Shown here in pieces: positions 23,197 to 34,104 of a DNA stretch of 64,000 bases; the stretch's first letter is position 1, and each line of letters starts with the position of its first letter. The notes beneath the pieces are model-generated. The model made no database searches. It had not been told where the DNA came from and saw only the letters and a list, made by a program, of their open reading frames with translations. Source of the stretch: Anthoceros angustus (lineage: Eukaryota > Streptophyta > Anthocerotopsida > Anthocerotales > Anthocerotaceae); assembly GCA_010909165.1 (NCBI GenBank), contig VJWM01000126.1, positions 310,001 through 374,000 of the forward strand, in the 5' to 3' direction. Position numbers and translations under genes: made by a program.

Positions 23197-23228
23197 TGGA
23201 GTATTGGGTTAGGTGAATTATCTCACTA

Positions 23229-24424
23229 CTAGAGTATATAAGTTAGACGCCGCCCTTCCTCCGATAGCTCCGCCTCGCCATAGCTCCCATCTCCAAACAA
23301 GGCGCCTAGGCTCCCTTTTGCCACATTCTCCCCCAACCCTTCTTCTCCCCCAGCCTCCTCCGACTCCTTTGGGGGCCCTACCGCCTCAGCCGGTTGGTGC
23401 ATCATGCTTACGGCCTTCAGAAGCTCCGCGTAGTAGTAGGCGAAGTCCGAGTCCACCTGCTGTATGGCCTCCTCTACATGAGCCCATAGGACCTGGTACT
23501 CTCGCCTCCACTGGTGCTCCGGCAGTCGGGAGTGGTCTACTGCTTGCTGAGCCATCTCATCTCCCAGCCCTTCTAGCCGAAGCCCTTGCGGCATTTTGGG
23601 AGGCTGTAAGGGAAGCCTCTACAAGTTCTTGGAGCCATTGCTTCTCGCTAGCGCGCTCCCTCTCCCGTTTCGCCTTGAGACCCTGCAGTTGGGCCCTCAG
23701 GACCCAGATCTCCCCTCCTGTCTGCCGCAGCCGGACTAGCAGCTTCTGTTCCTCCTTCCTCCATTGGTGCTGGTTCGTCACCTGCTCACTCAAGCGCTCC
23801 ACCTTCTTCTCAAGTCGCTTCGGAACATGGACCAAACAAGTGGTCTCCTCGAGTTCCTTCCTGAGCTTGTCGACGTCCAGCTGCTTGCTCTTGTAGTAAG
23901 TTTCCTCCGCCCGAAGGCAAAGCTATAGTTTATCAACCTCTCGCTTGAAGTCTTCGATGCGGCCCTGGAGGAGCCCGTTCCTCTCCTTCACCACTTGCAG
24001 CTGTAGCTCCAGGGTCTCCTTTTCCACCTCCACTTGCTGCCGCACCTCCTCATTGCCTTGGAGCTGCGCCCGGAGATCCGTCGGCTCTCCCATCCATTCC
24101 TGCATCTCCACTCCATGGGCAGCCCGGGCTTGCTCCCATGTCGCGTGGTCTCCCTTCAGGCGGGCGATCTCCTGGTCCCGCTCCTTCAACCGGGCTGTGG
24201 TTGCTCCAGCCGCCTCCCTCCAGCGGTTCCGATCCCTGCGGTAGTGGTCCCGGTCCGTCCTTGCATTGGCCTCTGCACCTCTTACCTCCTTCAACTGAGC
24301 CTCCAAGGCTTGGCGCTCTTCCTCCTGGGCGGACTCCGCTGTCGCCTAGGCTTCCTCTGCTGCTTGCCGTGCAACCTCCGCCGTTGCCCGTGCCTTCTCT
24401 GTTGCGGGCTTTTGGGCTGCTGTT
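23229..24424 (-). mobile_element. coiled-coil repeat-family ORF, copy 1 (decayed)
   Basis: Minus-strand pieces in three frames (24306-23923, 23835-23557, 23594-23229) line up with the plus-strand copy at 36.85-38.41 kb. Shared landmarks in order: ARTDRDHYRRDRNRWRE, ETLELQLQVVKERNGLLQG, EEQKLLVRLRQ, then AHVEEAIQQVDSDFAYY. The composition (Glu/Arg/Gln-rich heptads) predicts long coiled coil. Stops and frameshifts separate the pieces. Two decayed copies in opposite orientation in a TE-rich block point to a retrotransposon gag-like or accessory ORF. I do not recognise a named family. A TATA-like TATATAAG on plus at about 23236 lies beside its 3' end. Confidence 0.6.
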
Positions 24425-24512
24425 TGTTGGTGGCAATCAAAAATGTTCTACGGGATGCGATCAAAGCAAGAAGGTTTCTCTTTCGCATGGGTGGCATTTG
24501 AAGCTCATTTCA
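24425..24512 (+). pseudogene. captured ribosome recycling factor fragment 2 (exon 6 and intron 6)
   Basis: Plus-strand match to RRF exon 6 (GGCAATCA-AAATGTTC-ACGGGATGC, ATCAAAGC), a short deletion, then the exon end (AGAAGGTTT) and intron 6 (GGGTGGCATTTG-AG). The downstream joint (AGCTC-TTTCA) is shared with fragment 1, so both derive from one captured copy. Confidence 0.75.
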
Positions 24513-25120
24513 ATCTCCCTAATAATTAAATACCTATATTAATATCTCTGATCATAGCAAGCATATGTTAAAATATGAAGAATATTAATTAATCAGTTAC
24601 TAATATTTTTATTGATAAGCGATGTCTTGTCTTGGTTGTTTGTATATATATACAAACAACCAAGACAACTAGAGTAATAACTCTCAATATTAATTCATAG
24701 AAAATGTTGATATATTTCATTAATGTTTAATGTAACATTCATACGTCTTATCATATTTTACTATAACATTCACATATCACGTCAATTTTGATTGTAAAGT
24801 CTACAAATACATGATGCCCTTCATTGGGTTTTTCCCCTTTGTTTTTTGGGTGGATGGGTTTTTCCCATCTCTTTTTCATAATAAAGTCTTCTTTCCTCTA
24901 AATGTTATCAATATCTACTATAATACTACATGGAATTTGTGTATTGTAATCTATCCCATATTAATATACCCTTCCTTGCTTTTTTGCAAATTGAAGCTTA
25001 TGGAGTAAAACTTCAAACTTATAAGTACATTGTTTTGTCATCTTCCCTCATTCCACTTAAATGAGTTGAGCATCATACCATCATTTTTGCATTAAAATTG
25101 AACATATCTTAATTGATTCC
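24513..25120. repeat. AT-rich dispersed element, copy B, with perfect palindrome
   Basis: Ordered similarity to 20896-21590 (see that entry). Contains a perfect 42-bp palindrome at 24627-24668 with left arm TTGTCTTGGTTGTTTGTATA, centred on an ATATAT core, able to form a long hairpin or cruciform. Confidence 0.65.
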
Positions 25121-25832
25121 GAAATGACCAATACTGTCAACAAATTATTTCCTCAAATCTGTGCTATGTGTCCAATATATACACAAGCTCTCAGATTTAA
25201 GAACAACCATCCAACATATACACAGGCTCTCAGTTATAGGAATAGGCACAATCAAGGGCTAGATCCAATAAGAATCAGAGCATGAAAGTGGTCAGGTCAG
25301 AGTTGATAGATAGACCATGAAAGAATAACTGGTGCATAGGTTCTTGTCGGAAAAGACATGTTCAATTATCCCACAATAGCGAACTTAGTAGCACTCCCTT
25401 AGTAGCCTCTGCCGTTTGCACACTTTGCTTGTATCCTTGTTTGAGCATTCCAACTTGTGCTTCTCAAGTTGGCCTCTTCCTTGCTGTTGCACTTGTTGTC
25501 GGGCTGAAATTTCAAGAAACTAAAGACGTGGAAGCCTACAGATATACACCGTGGGTCTGAAAATCAGTGAAAAGAAAGCCTGCTACTTCCTACAAGACCA
25601 TCGTAACAAGTTAATGCTCAAATCAAGAGCAGATGCTTTGAAAACTGCCCTAATTGAAATGTACAAATGCATTTCACGAGCTCTTTGTTGCACAGAGCTC
25701 TGTAGCATAAGAAAAAACCCTGCCTCAAACCCATACATCCGTGCATCAGATTGAACCCGCTGATGATCTGTTCAAGATCTAATTAAAGGAAAAGGAGTTG
25801 AGCCGATAGGCTCGTAATCAGTTGGTCATTTG
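25121..25832. other. AT-rich accessory DNA, no gene seen
   Basis: Has a short imperfect direct repeat (ATATACACAAGCTCTCAG near 25174 and ATATACACAGGCTCTCAG near 25217). No convincing coding signal. Confidence 0.35.
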
Positions 25833-26100
25833 CTACCCGTGCGCCTGCGATGCAAATCGCTTTAATAGTGTGTTGGCATGCTTTGAGCACACACCCACAA
25901 CAGTATACGTATATATGTTGGGCTTCAAGCCATTCTGTTGCATCCGCTCGAACGATGTAATAGCTTCTCGGCATAGCCCAGCCTTGGTAAATCTACCATG
26001 ATTACAATGATAGCTGTCCACGACAAAACTGTTGGGTAAGACAAATCTGTTCTTCCTCGCCTAACCCTCTGTTTGAATCCACCTCATGCTTCGCCAAACG
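25833..26100 (-). pseudogene. PPR relic
   Basis: Minus-strand reading gives GLCREAITSFERMQQNGLKPNIYTYTV, a PPR motif, with no flanking complete repeats. The same stretch aligns at DNA level with 47480-47740 in the same orientation (shared TTCTGTTGCATC, ACAAAACTGTT-GG, CCATGCTT-GCCAAA). It is an old duplicate of a PPR pseudogene. Confidence 0.6.
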
Positions 26101-26212
26101 AGCTTCTACCTTCTTGGCTCATCAAAGGCTCTTCTTTCTCGTGCAAGTGAAGTAGGTTCTCATACATGCGCACCGGGAACACCAGTCCATTTGGAGCAAA
26201 CCGGGTAAGCTC

Positions 26213-26310
26213 CAAAGTGAACCCAAGTTCGCCTGTCACAGGATCGAAACCTGACAGGCCGGTCAGGGTGGGTTTACACTGACAGGCCGGTCAAAAGTGT
26301 AAACCTATTT
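26213..26310. repeat. short palindromic cluster
   Basis: The palindrome-like TGACAGGCCGGTCA occurs twice, at about 26250 and 26280, flanked by GGGTTTACACT and AGTGTAAACC, which are inverted to each other. Looks like a small foldback or transposon end. Confidence 0.45.
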
Positions 26311-26451
26311 TGAACATGCACGCCAAGAGGCCTTGCTGGTGACCATCATGTATATCGTTCGATATCCTGTGAATCCGGCTTCATCGGGAACTCTGTGAAG
26401 CCAGCAACGTCGGGAAAGCCAACGCTTCAAGACACCAAAATCATGTGAGCA

Positions 26452-26532
26452 AGTACTGGGATTCGAACCCAAGCCTTGTACGGCTATGATTCTAGACGTC
26501 GCCTTACGCCAACTCGTCCATCCTGACGTGGA
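26452..26532 (-). tRNA. tRNA-like sequence, probably pseudo-tRNA or SINE head
   Basis: The minus strand reads GTCAGGATGGACGAG, then AAGGCGA, a CTAGAAT loop reminiscent of tRNA-Ser(AGA), and a perfect B box GGGTTCGAATCCC. The 5' GTCAGGA has no good partner at the 3' end, so a functional acceptor stem is unlikely. An RNA polymerase III-derived SINE is the best explanation. Confidence 0.4.
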
Positions 26533-27302
26533 AGATTGAGGGACTGTGAAATGGATTTCGTCCAAACTCGAAGGACAGTCGGTAGCCCCCGACTGCAATA
26601 ACCCGGGCCATGCTCGATCCTGGTATGCCCCGCCTCTCAGACTGACGTTGATTGAAATTGGCCTAGGGTGGTCCTTGTGCGGCCACTGGTTGCCAAGGAC
26701 TGGCATGGTGCCACGAGTGAAGGTGTGAAGGCTACTCCCAGCTCTTGCCTTTTGGAAGCTGCAACGCAATGGATGTGAGCAATAATCTCTACTCTCAGCT
26801 CATCGATGGAGGTCTGTCTGGTAAGCTCGGCATAGCATGTACTGCAATATCCCTGCACCTGTTTCATGGTTGTTTGACGGTTACCATCAATGTTGCTGCA
26901 GACGTTTCCCAATTGTTTGCCTTTGAGTTGAAGAGAGATTGCTTTCATGTGATATATGAATTGTTGTATGCCAGGAAAGGTTCTGAATCCTCTGTGCCGG
27001 TCCTGCAGGCTTTGTGCGGTCGTGGATGTTCGTAAGATGTTGCAGGATGTTGGAGTTGTGTTGTCTGGAGACACCATGCACACCCACAGCTACTAGCAGG
27101 CAGGACCACCCTTGAACCACTCTCGAAGAATGAACTGAAGATGCCGAGACCGGCATCAATCCTCGGGTCCCGGAGCCTTGCAGGTTAGCAGCTTTGCTTC
27201 TACAGCCACAAAAAGAGAAGTCGAAAAAACTCGCAAACCCGCTCTCATACCGCTGCAGGCTGAATCCAGCAAGCGCAGCCCCGATTCCTCTGGATCTGAG
27301 CC
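26533..27302. other. unassigned sequence
   Basis: Overlapping frames on both strands but no domain I recognise. It may be the body of a repeat attached to the tRNA-like head or flank of the PPR pseudogene. Confidence 0.35.
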
Positions 27303-27430
27303 AAAATCCCAGGCCTGCACCGGGGCCCGGACTCCCTGATCTCCAACCAGATCCCAAGCGAGTCCCTAAAATCCCAGGCCTGCACCGGCGCCCCGACCTC
27401 CTGATGTCCAAGCAGATCGCAAGCGAGTCC
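27303..27430. repeat. 64-bp tandem duplication
   Basis: Two adjacent copies of a unit containing AAAATCCCAGGCCTGCACCG and CAAGCGAGTCC, differing at a few positions. Confidence 0.8.
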
Positions 27431-27621
27431 ACACCAGGCAGACGCACCGTGTGACGATCCCCCCGCGCCGCTCTATTCTGTTTCTTTCTGTTATGATAAG
27501 AGGTGCCAGGATCATTGTTAGCCATCCATGTCCATGTCTCACTTTGGACAGGAATGGACATGTCCACGTCTCAGCAAGCACTTTCAGCCCAATAAGCACT
27601 AGCTACACTTCTTCATTTTTC

Positions 27622-30510
27622 TCATGGTCGACCCTTACAACTGCAACAACCAGCTGTGAATCGATGCACACGATACCCATCCCTTACAACAATGTCTCTC
27701 TGTTCAAGCCTTGACATAATCTCCGTGGAACTGTGGCAGTCACTGCACATGCGTAGATTCTTCGTTACCACCAAAGGTGTCCCACTCAGGTGTTCAAGAG
27801 ACCAAACGCCAAAGCTAGCTTCTCAGCATGCCCACACAGCACGTCTTCCTTTTCCTTCTCACACACTGGCTTCAACACCAACTTTGTGTGAGGTACGTGG
27901 CCTCCTTCCTGCTTCACACGTGCATTTGTGCTCTCTACCTTAAGCGCAATATCCTTTCTCTGTTCTCCCACCAGAAATCTGTGTACCTCCTTATTCACCT
28001 CAACGGTGGCCACTGCAGGTTTCTTGTTCGCTCCTGCTGCCCTTCTCTGTGTCTCAATCCTGTCTACATCGGTCCACCTACCTGCATCTGCGTAGGTATT
28101 GGCCATGAGCACATAGGCAGACGCCCTTTGAGGGTCCAGCCTAACAATGCTTTCAAAACACCACACAGCCCTCTCTATATCCCCGTGACTTTTGCAGGCA
28201 TTTAACAAAGATGTCAAGCCCACAACATTACTTTGGTCCTCACATGATAATAGCATCTTCTCTGCCTCATCTAAATGGCCAGCACGCCCAAGAAGATCAA
28301 TCATGCAGGTGCAATGCTCAATAGTAGGTTTGATGCCATGCTGTTCAGCCATGGAATCAAAGTGTTTGCGACCCTCGTGGACCAGTCCCTCATGACTGCA
28401 TGCTACTAGAAGGCAAGTAAAAGTAGCATCATTAGGCTGAACACCGGCAACTAACATCTCCTCAAAACAAGCTAGTGCCTTGTGACCTTCATCACAAGCA
28501 CCATACCCAGATATCAGGGCATTCCATGTCATCCTTTGTGGCCAAGCTGTCAAAAACCTGGCGTGCACCTTCTAGTTCACCACATTTTGAATACATGTCC
28601 ACCAGGCAGGTGCCCACCACTACGTTATCCAGCAGTCCTCTTTGGACAATCTGTGAGTGAAGCTGCCTGCCCTTCTGTAAGGCACCAGTGATTCCACAGG
28701 CCTTCACAAGGCAAGCAAAAGTAAAATGGTTAGCCAAAATAAGACCCGCGTCCTCCATTTGTCCGTACACAGCTAGCGCCTCTTGGCCAGTCCTTGCTGT
28801 GCATACCCAGCAATCAGGGCATTCCATGTCACCACATCCTTTGTGGCCATGCTGTCAAAAACCTGGCGTGCATCTTCCAGTTCACCACATTTTGCATACA
28901 TGTCCACCAGGCAGGTGCCCACCAATCATCCAGCAGTCCTCTTTCGACAATCTGTGAGTGCAGCTGCCTGCCCTTCTGTAAGGCACCAGTGCTTGCACAG
29001 GCCTTCAGAAGACAAGCAAAAGTAACATAGTTAGCCAAAGTGAGGCCTGCGTCCTGCATTTGTCCATACACGACAAGCGCCTCTTGGCCGAGTCCTTGCT
29101 GTGCATACCCAGCAATCAGAGCATTCCATGTCACCACATCCTTTGTGGCCATGCTGTCAAAAACCTGGCGTGCATCTTCCAGTTCACCACATTTTGCATA
29201 CATGTCCACCAGGCAGTTGCCCACCACTACGTCATCCAGCAGTCCTCTTCAACAATCTGTGAGTGCAGCTGCCTGCCCTTCTCTGTGCTTGCACAGGCCT
29301 TCAGAAGGCAAGCAAAAGTAACATGGTCAGCCAAAATCAGGCCCTCCTGCTCCATTTGTCCGTACACAACAAGCGCCTCTTGGCCGAGTCCTTGCTGTGC
29401 ATACCCAGCAATCAGGGCATTCCATGTCACCACATTCTTCGAGGGCAAGCTGTCAAAAACCTGGCGCGCGTCTTTCATATTGCCACATTTTGCATACATG
29501 TCCACCAGGCAGCTGCCAACAAACAAGTTAGTAGGGACACCACTCTGCACCACGTCACGGTGCACTTTTCTGCCAGATTCCAAGTCGGCAGCCAATGCAC
29601 AAGCCTTAAGGGCAGCTACAAAGACGTGAGCATCCGGCTTCACTCCTGACCTACGCATCTCTTGGTACAGTTGTATGGCCTCCTCAGGTTTCCCATGCTT
29701 AGCATATGCGGAGATTATGGAAGACCACATGAAGGCATCCGGTTTCCCCACTCTGGTGAGCACATCCATGGCCTCCTCTAGCCTACCTCCACATGCATAC
29801 ATGCGCAAGATATGGTTCCCCAAGTATGCATTCGACTCGTAGCCAAGTTTGACGCTGAGATCATGAACCCGTCGCCCCACAACCAAATCCCTCTTAGCTG
29901 TACACAGTTTCAGCACAGTGCAGACCAGAGACAGAGAAATAGCACAGTCTGTCTGCGCCAGATATTCCAGGGCTCGAACTGCCTCAGAAAGCTTCCCCTG
30001 CTGACATAACGTGCCGACGGTAACAGCAGTAACGACGCCCATTTCCGATCCTGCACGCCTGCCAGGTTCAGGCTTATCCGGAGGGCTGGACTCGGAAGGA
30101 GAGGCGCCATGGCCCATCTGCATATCCAAGTGAATGAGCTGCTCATCAACCCAAGCTGGCTTAAACATGTTGTTCAACCACAGCACCTCGCCGGATCCCT
30201 TACGCCGGAAATCAGGGGAACGGGAGCTCTTGTTACCTCGTCTGTTATCCCACCACATGGTAGGGTCCAGAAAAAATTGTTGCCACAAGTGCTCCTGCTC
30301 CTGGCAACAACCATCGCTGGAAACCCCGTCCCTACCCACACACTTTCTCGGAAGTGGAAGTGCTGGGCTCCTTACACTGCTGCACCTGGAGGCTTTGCTT
30401 GCCAGGGGTCGACTCCCTAAAATGACGTTAGCAGGAGCTCCTCGTAGAATCCCTGTACACACACCGATTTGTTGGGTCCACAACGGATCCGGTTGCCATA
30501 CTGTGGCCAT
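27622..30510 (-). pseudogene. PPR gene with DYW:KP domain ending GRP, multiply frameshifted
   Basis: Minus-strand PLS-class PPR gene. The first frame (30510-29227) has a Ser/Arg-rich leader and repeats related to the 4.5-7.5 kb gene. Small deletions, judged against sister repeats in the same gene, break it near 29240 (1 bp), 28925 (4 bp), 28797 (1 bp), 28530 (5 bp) and 27796 (1 bp). The remains of E, KKPAVATVEV (KP), HAEKLALAFGLL, CSDCH and a terminal CCSCKGRP are all readable, the stop being at 27622. Mixed 1, 4 and 5 bp losses favour true decay over sequencing error. In life it would have been an organelle editing factor of the KP/GRP type. Confidence 0.85.
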
Positions 30511-30738
30511 CGTTCAGGGGCCGCTATCGGAGGTGCATGGACAAGACCAGGCCGCCCACAGAGGTGTCCCCTCCACGGCCTTCACAGCAGCCAGGCCAGG
30601 GTTGGTGGACTGACCTGGCTGCCGAGAGGCTTTTACTTTTACTTTAGGAAAAGGTGGTGCATGGTACAAAGGCAGTGCACCCTGCCATGCGTTGCATCCC
30701 TGCCGTTTGCTAAGCCTTTCTCTGTTCGGGCTTGCCCA
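30511..30738. other. upstream flank of PPR pseudogene
   Basis: No gene seen. The tail (TTACTTTTACTTTAGG near 30633) is low-complexity. Confidence 0.35.
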
Positions 30739-30831
30739 TGGTTACCAAAATAAGCCAGCCTTTCTCACATTGCCTGCATTGCAGTAGTCACCTGTTCTGT
30801 CGTGAAATCTCCTCATTTTTCTTTCTTTCCA
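30739..30831 (+). other. isolated peroxidase intron 2 relic
   Basis: About 90 bp matching intron 2 of the peroxidase genes, from just after the donor (ACCAAA-AGCCAGCCTTTCTC) through CATTGCCTGCATTGCA and TTCTGTCGTGA to the acceptor TTTCCAG. No peroxidase exon follows. Another host-gene splinter in the mosaic block. Confidence 0.7.
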
Positions 30832-30974
30832 GCCATCGAGCTAGAGGGAGGGATTAACATTCTAAATCTCACGGAAGGTCAACCCTTGAGAGCCGTCCGC
30901 AGTTGCATTCCATTTTCTTTCCATGAATTTTCTCCATTCACAAGCTGCCATTCCTATTATGGTCCTGCCATGTG

Positions 30975-31035
30975 GACGAGTCTGGAAAAGTCTGCAATCT
31001 TGACATTGGCGGGAAAATCTTGACATTGGCGGGAA
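30975..31035 (-). pseudogene. kinase DFG-segment relic, left copy
   Basis: Minus strand reads NVKIADF then SRLVH, matching the DFG region of the local receptor kinases with the Gly codons lost. The inverted partner at 43.6 kb is better preserved. A 17-bp tandem repeat (CTTGACATTGGCGGGAA) adjoins it. Confidence 0.5.
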
Positions 31036-31108
31036 GCAAAGAGGACATAAAAAGGAAAGGTCTTTGTGGAGCAGCCCTTTGGTAGCCATACTTTGCACAT
31101 CCAAGAGC

Positions 31109-31300
31109 GGAAGCTTTGAGCTCCCAACCAGGAGGTTTCTATTTACATCAATGAAGGTACCAACACATGTACCATTCATAAGCTCACTTACAAGTGAGAT
31201 CACGGAAGCTTTGAGCTCCCAACCAGGAGGTATCTATTTACATCAATGAAGGTACCAACACATGTACCATTCATAAGCTCACTTACAAGTGAGATCACGG
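31109..31300. repeat. about 95-bp tandem duplication
   Basis: Two near-perfect copies beginning GGAAGCTTTGAGCTCCCAAC and containing CATTCATAAGCTCACTTACA. The inverted partner locus at 43.5 kb has a single copy, so the duplication happened after the loci split. Confidence 0.85.
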
Positions 31301-31512
31301 AGCGTGATCGCGGACTGCGAGAGAGAGCCTGCCAGAGTTTAATTTGTCTGGCCGGGCGATCTATTGCTCGTGGTCATGGCTATTCGGGTGGGAATTCAAT
31401 CATAAGACTATATTTCAGTGGATCTCGGATCCTGGGCGGAAAATAAATCGCTGGGGCCGGGGATAGAAGGGAATCGCTGGGGCCGGGGATAGAAGGGAAG
31501 ACAAAGGTTGGA

Positions 31513-32025
31513 ATGGAAACAGATTGTGCCTTACAAGTTGGAATGGAAACAGATTGTGCCTTACAAGTTGGAGGAATGGAGGCACCGGTTCAGAATGATA
31601 GGCCGGAGGAGCAAGTGGACATTGTGAATCTATTCTTGCCCATTGGGGCATCTCTCGTGCTCACGGTTGTCTCCATGGGGTTCGGGCACAAACCGCATTC
31701 CTGGGTGTCGCCAAGAATCAGCTTTGGGTGGATTGTCGCCCTTTCCACCATTCCCGCTGTGTGTGCTGCAATCTTTTTTGTACTTGCGACGAGCTTCTTG
31801 TTCTCCGCCTTTTCCTTCTCACGTCTACGTAGACTACGTCCGTATTTCCCTCGTGTTGTGCGGGTTGTGCGAGTGTTATTTTGCACATCTCTTTATTTTG
31901 GCCTGGCTGGGTTCTGGTGTTCGCTATTCTTCTATAGCGCAAAAGAAAGTAGGGGTTTTTGGGTTTTGTACTGGATTTTGCCTCTTTCCATTATTCATGT
32001 TATTCTCGTTTTTAGGCACGTTTGA
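31513..32025 (+). CDS. multi-pass membrane protein, unknown family, copy 1
   Basis: 170 aa: a short repeated N-terminus (METDCALQVG twice), an acidic stretch ending EEQVDIVNLF, then about four hydrophobic segments (near residues 45-60, 75-100, 120-145, 150-168) with a basic RLRRLRPYFPRVVRVVRV loop between the second and third. It matches the minus-strand ORF at 42.7-43.4 kb across the whole membrane part with many substitutions but no frame break. I do not recognise the family. It may have upstream exons. Whether it is expressed is unknown; it lies within an inverted repeat in a TE-rich block. Confidence 0.5.
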   Translation: METDCALQVGMETDCALQVGGMEAPVQNDRPEEQVDIVNLFLPIGASLVLTVVSMGFGHKPHSWVSPRISFGWIVALSTIPAVCAAIFFVLATSFLFSAFSFSRLRRLRPYFPRVVRVVRVLFCTSLYFGLAGFWCSLFFYSAKESRGFWVLYWILPLSIIHVILVFRHV

Positions 32026-32760
32026 TCTTGTGTAACCAAGATGTGTTCGGGTATGTTCAATAGACTAAGTAGAGCAAGGCCATGTAACTGCCATGTTATT
32101 CCAAGGTCATGATAAAGGATGTCTAAATGATTTGATCTCCATGAGTGATGCATGGAAAGTTAGGAAGGGGAAAGACTTTGCTTGACAGTTTGAACATGCG
32201 ACAAAGGTTTTGTTTTCTTTAAAATGAATTATTTTGCTCAAGTACCTTCAAAGCCAGAACTATGTACCTTCCAGGCCATCCAAACGGTTTTTTTCCTTTA
32301 AAATGATTTATTTTGTGTAAGTGCCTTCAAAGCCAAAACTATGCACTTTCCAGGCCGTCCAACGGATTTATACTGCAAAGTGCAGTGAATCTTCTACTGG
32401 ATGCCCATAGATGCCCGAATCTAGATGATACTAATATGTGGGATGCATGACAACCACTACTACGAAGGGTTGATGCATATATGCTAGTGAAATCGTCCTG
32501 CTCTCGTGCATGCTTTTGCACATCCTTTACAGGATTGTTGTCCTTACAGTCACAACTAAGCACATCATAGTGCACATGGTTTAATGCAAACTGTGGCCTA
32601 GGTGGTTGACAACCCAGCACATTCGACAAGTGTATGGAAGGCCGGATGCCAAGGTAGAAGAAGGGATCTCGATTGTGGGTTTTAGTTCCAACGGGGAGAA
32701 GAAGAAGGACGAAGAAGTGAGATTGCCTAAGGAGGGAATTGATATGCACTTGTTTGGCAG
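32026..32760. repeat. inverted-duplication arm downstream of membrane ORF
   Basis: Matches, inverted, 42590-42730 (part 32026-32130), 41800-41900 (part 32095-32205) and 40690-41225 (part 32220-32740). The partner arm is broken up by about 1.4 kb containing the TFIIB-like piece and a minisatellite. An internal repeat (CTTCAAAGCCA-AACTATG) occurs twice near 32250 and 32325. Confidence 0.75.
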
Positions 32761-32879
32761 AAAGCAGATAATGGAAGAATAGGATGGAAGGCAGATGATA
32801 TCAAGGACTGTCGCCAAATTCTTGCTAGAACTTGAGAGCGCACTATAAGGAAGTCAAGCATAAAGGGAAGAATTATTAA

Positions 32880-33145
32880 ATGAGGGAAGGCTCCCAATGA
32901 GAATTATACATTGTGTCGTCTGCTGATGAGAAGGTGTGACTCCTCATGACATGGTGTGTGGCCCTATCGGCCCTACAGGCTAAGAGTGCTCCTAACTACG
33001 GCTGTCTGTGTACTCCAATACTCCCCCTCAGATGCGGCAAGTTAGGAGAGTGGTCATCCTCCTTTCATGTAACCAAGAACACCAAGTACTTCTGAAGGGT
33101 GCGGCAACGAACACCAAGTACTTCTGAAGTGTGCGGCAATGAACA
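32880..33145 (-). mobile_element. probable Ty1/copia 3' end remnant
   Basis: On minus, TGAGGGGGAGTATTGGAG near 33035-33015 looks like a copia polypurine tract followed by the start of an LTR. A 33-bp tandem unit (ACACCAAGTACTTCTGAAG) lies at 33077-33143. No pol coding sequence is readable. Confidence 0.35.
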
Positions 33146-34100
33146 CCTTGGGTGGGCATCACCCCCATAAGCTGCTCCTAGGGGAAATGCCAACTCCAAT
33201 GAATGGTTACCCCAAAGGTAAAAGGCATTAGCTCTGTGCGAAGCGGCAGAGGTGCTTGTACCGCTACATGATAATTTTTGAAGGGGGGGAATATAGTAAC
33301 CCCTTGGTCGACACCCCTCACGAAGAACACCTTTCCTAGAACAAAGATATCCGCCTACTTTGATAATCGCACACCCTTTACGAGGTCATACCTTTGATAA
33401 AAGATGCACTTTCAAGTCTACACCCGAGCTGAGCATGGGGTGTGGGCCCGTTGCGTTTAGTAGAATGCATAGAGGGCTGCCATTTTCATATGTTTATTAC
33501 AACCGAAACTTTACTTTCAAGTGGTGGAACACAATGAAAACAATCACATACTAGCGGAGTCTCATTTCAGTAGTCGTGAGAACATCGCAACAAACAACTG
33601 CTAAAGGAGGAAGTGGTCATCAGCATCGACAATAGCCATTGAAGAGTGCGGCTGGCGACTCATCTATGCCTTGCGCCCGGCGGAGTCAAGTACCACCGCC
33701 ATATTCGAGGCGGTCCATATCGTCCACCTCAAAGTTGTCGTTCTCCTCCATTGCTTGCTCGTCTTCAATAGTATCATTCTTGGGCCCAGCGTCCGACGGT
33801 GTCGACTGCCACACAGCATCTAGAGTATGCTGACCCTCATCCAAAAAGTCGCTAGTCGTGGTCTTCAACCTTCTGGCACTCAATGCAACCACTTGGGCTT
33901 TAAGGCAATGCCAGCGTCCTTAAAATGATCAAAGTTAGTTGCCCATGCGCCCATGCAAGCATCCTTAAAATCAACAAAGTTGAGTTATTAAGAGATGTTG
34001 GTTTCGAACATGAAGCCTATTTGTTACTACACCTTCCTCCTAAACACTTAACCAATGGTCCCAAGTTATAAATTCATTGAGCCGCTAAATATTCATTTTC
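33146..34100. other. accessory DNA, no gene recognised
   Basis: A minus-strand acidic segment (33892-33686) is open but shows no domain. AT-rich near 33900-34090. Otherwise featureless. Confidence 0.35.
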
Positions 34101-34104
34101 TTAA

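Noticed and set aside
23213-24542. Plus-strand frames over the coiled-coil element
   Set aside because: They are shadows: Ser/Cys/Leu-rich translations of the antisense of a charged coiled-coil sequence.
20896-25120. One complete LTR retrotransposon with copies A and B as its LTRs
   Set aside because: Copies are in direct orientation, but I could not find LTR ends, primer site, polypurine tract or pol between them, and the RRF pieces precede both copies; left as a dispersed repeat pair.
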